From: UBA4421 sp002704225
GTDB taxonomy: Bacteria; Pseudomonadota; Gammaproteobacteria; Pseudomonadales; Azotimanducaceae
NCBI GenBank assembly: GCA_902556425.1
Contig: CACDWG010000016.1
Span: forward strand, 1 to 56,808
Direction: 5' to 3'
Length of the DNA stretch: 56,808 bases
A model generated the notes under the pieces. That model ran no database searches. It worked only from the letters and a program-made list of their open reading frames with translations, and was not told where the DNA came from. The number at the start of each line of letters is the position of its first letter. Positions within the stretch are counted from its first letter, which is position 1. Position numbers and translations under genes: made by a program. This document shows, piece after piece, positions 53,465-56,808 of the stretch.

Positions 53465-54367
53465 TTACCCTCGCGGATGGTGCTCTAACACGAGGTCTTT
53501 CAGTCGCTGATTCGCCACATGGGTATAAATTTGAGTGGTGGATAAGTCGGCATGGCCAAGCATCATCTGCACCGCTCTCAGATCCGCGCCATTATCCACA
53601 AGATGCGTGGCAAATGCATGGCGAAGCGTGTGCGGAGAGACCTTTTGTTGGATTCCAGCCTGCTGGGCGTAGCGTTTTATGGCATGCCAGAAGGTCTGAC
53701 GGGTCATCACCCGCCCCAATCGGCTTGGAAACAACATTGGCCCGCCATGAGGCAGCAGTGTCGGCCGCGCATCGCGCAAGTAGCGCGCAAGCCAGTTCAA
53801 CGCGGCCTCACCCGTGGGCACTAGGCGCTCCTTGCCGCCCTTACCCATCACTCGCACGACGCCTTGGCGCTGATTGACGTTCGCCAGTTCCAGCGTCACC
53901 AACTCGGTTATGCGCAGGCCACTGGCGTACAAAAGTTCCAGCATAGCCCGGTCTCGCAACCCCAACGGACCTTCGACGTTTGGCGCAGCCAGCAGCGCGT
54001 CTACCTGAGACATACTTAATGCGCCGGGCAAGACGCGCCCCAGCTTGGGGTGCTCAATTTGTTGGGTGGGATCAATGTCGATGCGCTGCTGGAGAACCGC
54101 ATAGCGGTAAAAGCCTTTGAGCGTACTGAGCCAGCGCGCCGTACTGCGGGGACTCAGCTTACGCTGTTGTCGGTGGCTAAGCACCTCGAGCAGATCCATC
54201 TGATCTGCAGCCTCAAGGGAGGCTACGCCAGACTGCGCGAGCACTCGTTGAGTATCGGTCAAATCCCGACGATAAGCGGCCAAGGTGTTTTCAGACAAAC
54301 CCCGCTCCAGCCAGAGCATCTCTAGATAGGTTGTGACTTCGTCGGACTGATTGTCGGCGCTGCTCAT
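53465..54367 (-). CDS. xerD: Site-specific tyrosine recombinase XerD
   Basis: Resolves chromosome dimers at dif together with XerC. From ATG 54367 it has 300 residues (E. coli 298). The N-terminal core-binding domain covers about 8-90 (LWLERGLSENTLAAYRRDL). The catalytic set is Arg in ASGLRITELV, Lys in VMGKGGKERLVP, HTLRHAFATHL, the second His in LGHADLS and nucleophile Tyr in TTQIYTHV. XerD rather than XerC is supported by dsbC and hom downstream, as in Pseudomonas. Confidence 0.94.
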   Translation of the reverse strand: MSSADNQSDEVTTYLEMLWLERGLSENTLAAYRRDLTDTQRVLAQSGVASLEAADQMDLLEVLSHRQQRKLSPRSTARWLSTLKGFYRYAVLQQRIDIDPTQQIEHPKLGRVLPGALSMSQVDALLAAPNVEGPLGLRDRAMLELLYASGLRITELVTLELANVNQRQGVVRVMGKGGKERLVPTGEAALNWLARYLRDARPTLLPHGGPMLFPSRLGRVMTRQTFWHAIKRYAQQAGIQQKVSPHTLRHAFATHLVDNGADLRAVQMMLGHADLSTTQIYTHVANQRLKDLVLEHHPRG

Positions 54368-54430
54368 GGCCGGAACATCGCACATCTCGACCCGTTTTTT
54401 AAGGGTTGGCGAACTTTTCGCCTGCCAGAA

Positions 54431-54457
54431 ACACACAAGGCCAGCAGAGCTGGCCTT
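54431..54457 (-). terminator. Intrinsic terminator after rplS
   Basis: AAGGCCAGC and GCTGGCCTT form a perfect 9-base stem with a 3-base loop (54437-54457), 22 bases beyond the rplS stop. The minus-strand tail GTGTGTTTCT is only moderately T-rich. It closes the rpsP-rimM-trmD-rplS operon before xerD. A second small palindrome, AGCGTT/AACGCT, overlaps the rplS stop codon. Confidence 0.7.
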
Positions 54458-54479
54458 GGTCGCGGAGCAGCGTTGAACG

Positions 54480-54830
54480 CTACTTGATCTTTTCTTTGAT
54501 TCGAGCCGATCGGCCAGAGCGTTCGCGCAAGTAGTAGAGCTTGGCTTGGCGAACATCGCCACGGCGCTTCACTTCAATGCCGGCAATCAGCGGGCTGTGG
54601 GTTTGGAACGTACGCTCGACGCCCACCCCGTGTGAGATCTTGCGAACCACAAAGGCAGAATTCAGACCGCGGCTTTTAATACCGATCACCACGCCTTCGA
54701 ATGCCTGCAAACGCTCGCGGCTTCCTTCTTTAACCCGAACCTGAACACTGATGGTGTCGCCGGGGCTAAATTCGGGAACATCCTTCATCTGGCTGTTCTC
54801 GAGTTCTTCTATGACTTTATTTCTTCTCAC
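54480..54830 (-). CDS. rplS: 50S ribosomal protein L19
   Basis: 116 residues from GTG 54830 (E. coli 115). It starts VRRNKVIEELENSQMKDVPE and overlaps the 3-prime end of trmD by 14 bases. PGDTISVQVRVKEGSRERLQ and FEGVVIG are diagnostic. The longer upstream frame is the trmD shadow. Last gene of the operon. Confidence 0.95.
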   Translation of the reverse strand: MRRNKVIEELENSQMKDVPEFSPGDTISVQVRVKEGSRERLQAFEGVVIGIKSRGLNSAFVVRKISHGVGVERTFQTHSPLIAGIEVKRRGDVRQAKLYYLRERSGRSARIKEKIK

Positions 54831-55587
54831 GTTCTTTCTCCACAGTGTGCGGGCCAAGCTGCTGCGCACATGCTGTTAGTAGTTGCCTGTCCAGCGGATC
54901 AAACAGTCTGCCCGTCAATAAATCCGGACGCCGTTCCATTGTTCGTTGCAGAGCCAGAGACCGACGGTATCGTCTCGTCCGATTGTGGTCGCCACTCATC
55001 AGCTCTTGAGGCACGCTTTGCGTACCAACAATTTCAGGGCGCGTATAGTGAGGGTAATCGAGCGTTCCATCAAGGTGTGATTCATCAATTACTGACTGTT
55101 GATTGCCCAAAGTGCCCGGCAAATGCCGAGAAATGGCATCCATCACGGTCATGGCGGGTAATTCACCCCCGCTCAGCACGTAATCACCCACAGACCACTC
55201 CGCGTCTACGTACTGGCTGACGAAGCGCTCATCAATGCCTTCGTAGCGCCCGCAGATCAAAATCAGGCCCGGATTGGCGGCTTCGGTCAGGGCCAGCCCC
55301 TGATCAAACCGCTTGCCTTGCGGGCTCATCAGAACGACCTTGGTATCGGCTGGTGCATCGGCCTTGGCCGCGGCCAACGCCTGTCGCAACGGCTCCACCA
55401 TCATCACCATGCCCGGACCGCCGCCATAGGGTCGGTCGTCAACAGTACGGTGCTTGTCTTTGGTAAAGTCCCGGGGATTGTACCGATTGAGCGTCAATCG
55501 ACCCGACGCCAACGCCCGACCGAAGACACCGTCGTTACTGACCGCATCAAACATTTCTGGCAGTAACGAGATAATGCCTAACCACAT
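54817..55587 (-). CDS. trmD: tRNA (guanine37-N1)-methyltransferase TrmD
   Basis: Methylates G37 of tRNAs with G36, preventing frameshifting. 256 residues (E. coli 255). The trefoil-knot SAM site is LILICGRYEGIDERF and YVLSGGELPAMTVMDA. The N-terminus is MWLGIISLLPEMFD. DRPYGGGPGMVMM is conserved. Ten bases after rimM. Confidence 0.97.
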   Translation of the reverse strand: MWLGIISLLPEMFDAVSNDGVFGRALASGRLTLNRYNPRDFTKDKHRTVDDRPYGGGPGMVMMVEPLRQALAAAKADAPADTKVVLMSPQGKRFDQGLALTEAANPGLILICGRYEGIDERFVSQYVDAEWSVGDYVLSGGELPAMTVMDAISRHLPGTLGNQQSVIDESHLDGTLDYPHYTRPEIVGTQSVPQELMSGDHNRTRRYRRSLALQRTMERRPDLLTGRLFDPLDRQLLTACAQQLGPHTVEKEREKK

Positions 55588-55597
55588 CGACTGAACC

Positions 55598-56143
55598 TCA
55601 CGACCAATCGGCCTGCCAATTCACCACGAGCTGCTTTTGTTTGGCGTCCACCGAGAGCACGTACTCTTCTGTGAACGGTACCAACAAGTCCCGTTTGGCG
55701 CCCTTTGCCTTGATCGACAAAATCGCATGGGCACCGGTTTCCATTAGCTCTGCGACCTGCCCCAGCACATCGCCCTGCTGATTGGTCACTTCGCTGCCGA
55801 TCAGGTCGTGCCAAAAATACTCATCTTGCTCGGGGTCCGGTATGGAGTCCCGCGCAACCCCGATCAGCGCGCCTGTGAGCAGTTGGGCCTCGTCACGATC
55901 GTCAATGCCGTTAATTTGGGCCACATAGGCCTCTTTGTGGGGCTTGCTGTCGCAACTTGCTACGGGTGTCCATGACGCATTAGGCGAGGACTGAATGTAC
56001 CAGGGTGAGTAAGCGAACAGGTTGTCAGCGGGTTCCGTAAACGAATGCAGCACCTGCCAACCACGCACTCCGTAGGGACGACCAAGCTTGCCAACAACCA
56101 CAATGGACGATGCCGGGACGTTTTGAGGTGACGTTTGTCTCAT
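55598..56143 (-). CDS. rimM: Ribosome maturation factor RimM
   Basis: Assists 30S head maturation by binding S19. 181 residues (E. coli 182). The N-terminal RimM barrel has VVVGKLGRPYGVRGWQVLHS. The PRC-barrel contains YFWHDLIGSEVTNQQGDVLG and LLVPFTEEYVLSVD. It is separated from rpsP by 139 bases that include an intrinsic terminator. Confidence 0.95.
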   Translation of the reverse strand: MRQTSPQNVPASSIVVVGKLGRPYGVRGWQVLHSFTEPADNLFAYSPWYIQSSPNASWTPVASCDSKPHKEAYVAQINGIDDRDEAQLLTGALIGVARDSIPDPEQDEYFWHDLIGSEVTNQQGDVLGQVAELMETGAHAILSIKAKGAKRDLLVPFTEEYVLSVDAKQKQLVVNWQADWS

Positions 56144-56182
56144 GCTTTGTCGCCCATTGGTCTATAAGAAACGATCGGACAC

Positions 56183-56212
56183 AAAAAAAGCGCGGCCGAA
56201 CAGCCACGCTTT
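56183..56212 (-). terminator. Intrinsic terminator/attenuator between rpsP and rimM
   Basis: On the minus strand AAAGCGTGGC (56212-56203) pairs with GCCGCGCTTT (56196-56187), a 10-base stem with a single G-T wobble and the loop TGTTCG. It runs straight into seven T residues on the DNA coding strand, counting those that close the stem. This is a textbook intrinsic terminator placed inside the operon, about 70 bases after the rpsP stop. Confidence 0.85.
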
Positions 56213-56282
56213 CTCAACGATCTTTGGTGTGAATCAGACGCCAATGCACTGACTGCATGGAACGTCTAGACCATCCGTTTGG

Positions 56283-56546
56283 CTAAGCAGCAGCCCCAGC
56301 ATGGTCTTTTCGCGCTTGCTTGATGAGCTTTGCAACGCGCTCAGAAGGCTGTGCGCCCACACCCATCCAATAATCCACGCGCTCCAGGTCCAAACGCAAA
56401 ACCTCTGCTTGGCCCTTGGCTACTGGGTTGAAGAAGCCCACGCGCTCAACGAAACGACCGTCTCGCGAAGCCGAACGGTCTGCAACAGTGATGTGATAAA
56501 ACGGGCTCTTCTTCGCACCGTGACGAGCCAGACGGATTGTTACCAT
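56283..56546 (-). CDS. rpsP: 30S ribosomal protein S16
   Basis: 87 residues (E. coli 82). Starts MVTIRLARHGAKKSPFYHIT and contains DRSASRDGRFVERVGFFNPV, both diagnostic. First gene of the rpsP-rimM-trmD-rplS operon and downstream of ffh, the conserved order. Confidence 0.97.
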   Translation of the reverse strand: MVTIRLARHGAKKSPFYHITVADRSASRDGRFVERVGFFNPVAKGQAEVLRLDLERVDYWMGVGAQPSERVAKLIKQARKDHAGAAA

Positions 56547-56687
56547 AATGATCTCTATGAGTTTTACGAAGCCTTTGCCGAGCCTTGCTATCAGGCGATG
56601 ACAACGACACTAATTCTTTTCTCAGCTTCGGCGCTCGGCGCTGCGAACGATCGACCCGCAACAACGCACCTGCCTGAAAGGCGCGAT

Positions 56688-56715
56688 ATGATATAGCAAC
56701 CGCTTGGCGGCGCAA
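56688..56715 (-). promoter_or_regulatory. Putative rpsP operon promoter
   Basis: Minus-strand TTGCGC (56715-56710), 16-base spacer, TATCAT (56693-56688), then ATCGCGCC, a GC-rich discriminator typical of stringently controlled ribosomal genes. It would give a leader of about 130 bases before the rpsP ATG. It lies just past the ffh stop. Read by eye. Confidence 0.4.
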
Positions 56716-56726
56716 GCCCCCGAAAA

Positions 56727-56808
56727 TCAGCGCCGGCGCATACCCGGGGGCATACCGCCCGGACCACCGGGCATCTGCATGCCAGGCAACCCCTGCATGC
56801 CACGCATC
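56727..56808 (-). CDS. ffh: Signal recognition particle protein Ffh, C-terminal end
   Basis: Only the last 26 codons are in the window (MRGMQGLPGMQMPGGPGGMP and on to RRR). This Met/Gly/Pro-rich end is typical of the Ffh M domain tail. The gene order ffh-rpsP supports the name. The rest lies beyond 56808. Confidence 0.85.
   Translation of the reverse strand, partial: MRGMQGLPGMQMPGGPGGMPPGMRRR

Noticed and set aside
1..56808. CRISPR arrays, prophage, tRNA or rRNA genes
   Set aside because: No spaced direct repeats, phage genes or cloverleaf candidates were seen by eye. A tRNAscan-type or CRISPR-finder run was not possible.

Overview
The window is a stretch of bacterial chromosome made almost entirely of housekeeping genes. 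Gene content and order point to a gammaproteobacterium with Pseudomonas-like synteny. The markers are the map/rpsB-tsf-pyrH-frr-uppS-cdsA-rseP-bamA-skp-lpxD-fabZ-lpxA-lpxB block, nadB facing an rseC-mucD-lepA-lepB-rnc-era-recO block, the long succinylase-type DapD, RelA plus RlmD, and ffh-rpsP-rimM-trmD-rplS. No plasmid, phage or CRISPR signature is visible, and no tRNA or rRNA gene was recognised. I cannot name a genus from the sequence alone.

Layout. 1-11771 (minus): translation genes (rpsB, tsf, pyrH, frr) run into membrane and envelope genes (uppS, cdsA, rseP, bamA, skp) and lipid A synthesis (lpxD, fabZ, lpxA, start of lpxB). 12058-25281 (plus): map, glnD, the lysine/peptidoglycan genes dapC-dapD-dapE, a split-off type II secretion block gspN-gspC-gspD, and plsB. 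25235-28620: rsmJ-tsaB (minus), moeA (plus), adk (minus). 28752-39378 (minus): relA, rlmD, then recO-era-rnc-lepB-lepA-mucD-rseC. 39471-40365: two small accessory genes, a GFA-like zinc protein and a tyrosine-phosphatase-like protein. 40621-43726: nadB, the convergent pair ygfX/sdhE, and ygfZ. 43727-45038: the one degraded accessory patch, holding an IS5-type transposase remnant, a gene fragment and a small membrane-protein gene broken by an in-frame TAG. 45039-56808 (minus): an enoyl-CoA hydratase/HIBCH-like gene, ung, lysS, prfB with its programmed frameshift, recJ, hom, dsbC, xerD, rplS-trmD-rimM-rpsP and the end of ffh.

How the genes work together. Much of the window serves envelope biogenesis. 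LpxA/D/B and FabZ make lipid A precursors, PlsB and CdsA make phospholipids, UppS makes the lipid carrier and DapC/D/E feed peptidoglycan. Skp and BamA place outer-membrane proteins, LepB cleaves signal peptides, MucD and DsbC maintain periplasmic folding, and RseP does site-2 proteolysis. The rest is translation, ribosome maturation, nucleotide metabolism and nitrogen/stringent sensing (GlnD, RelA).

The most interesting points are absences and small anomalies rather than a new system. The sigma-E genes (algU/rpoE, mucA/rseA, mucB/rseB) are missing between nadB and rseC-mucD, with two unrelated genes in their place. dxr is missing from both of its usual positions. A strong intrinsic terminator separates rpsP from rimM. 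pyrH has no ATG or GTG start. The phosphatase-like protein has a shortened P-loop. S2 carries a long acidic tail.
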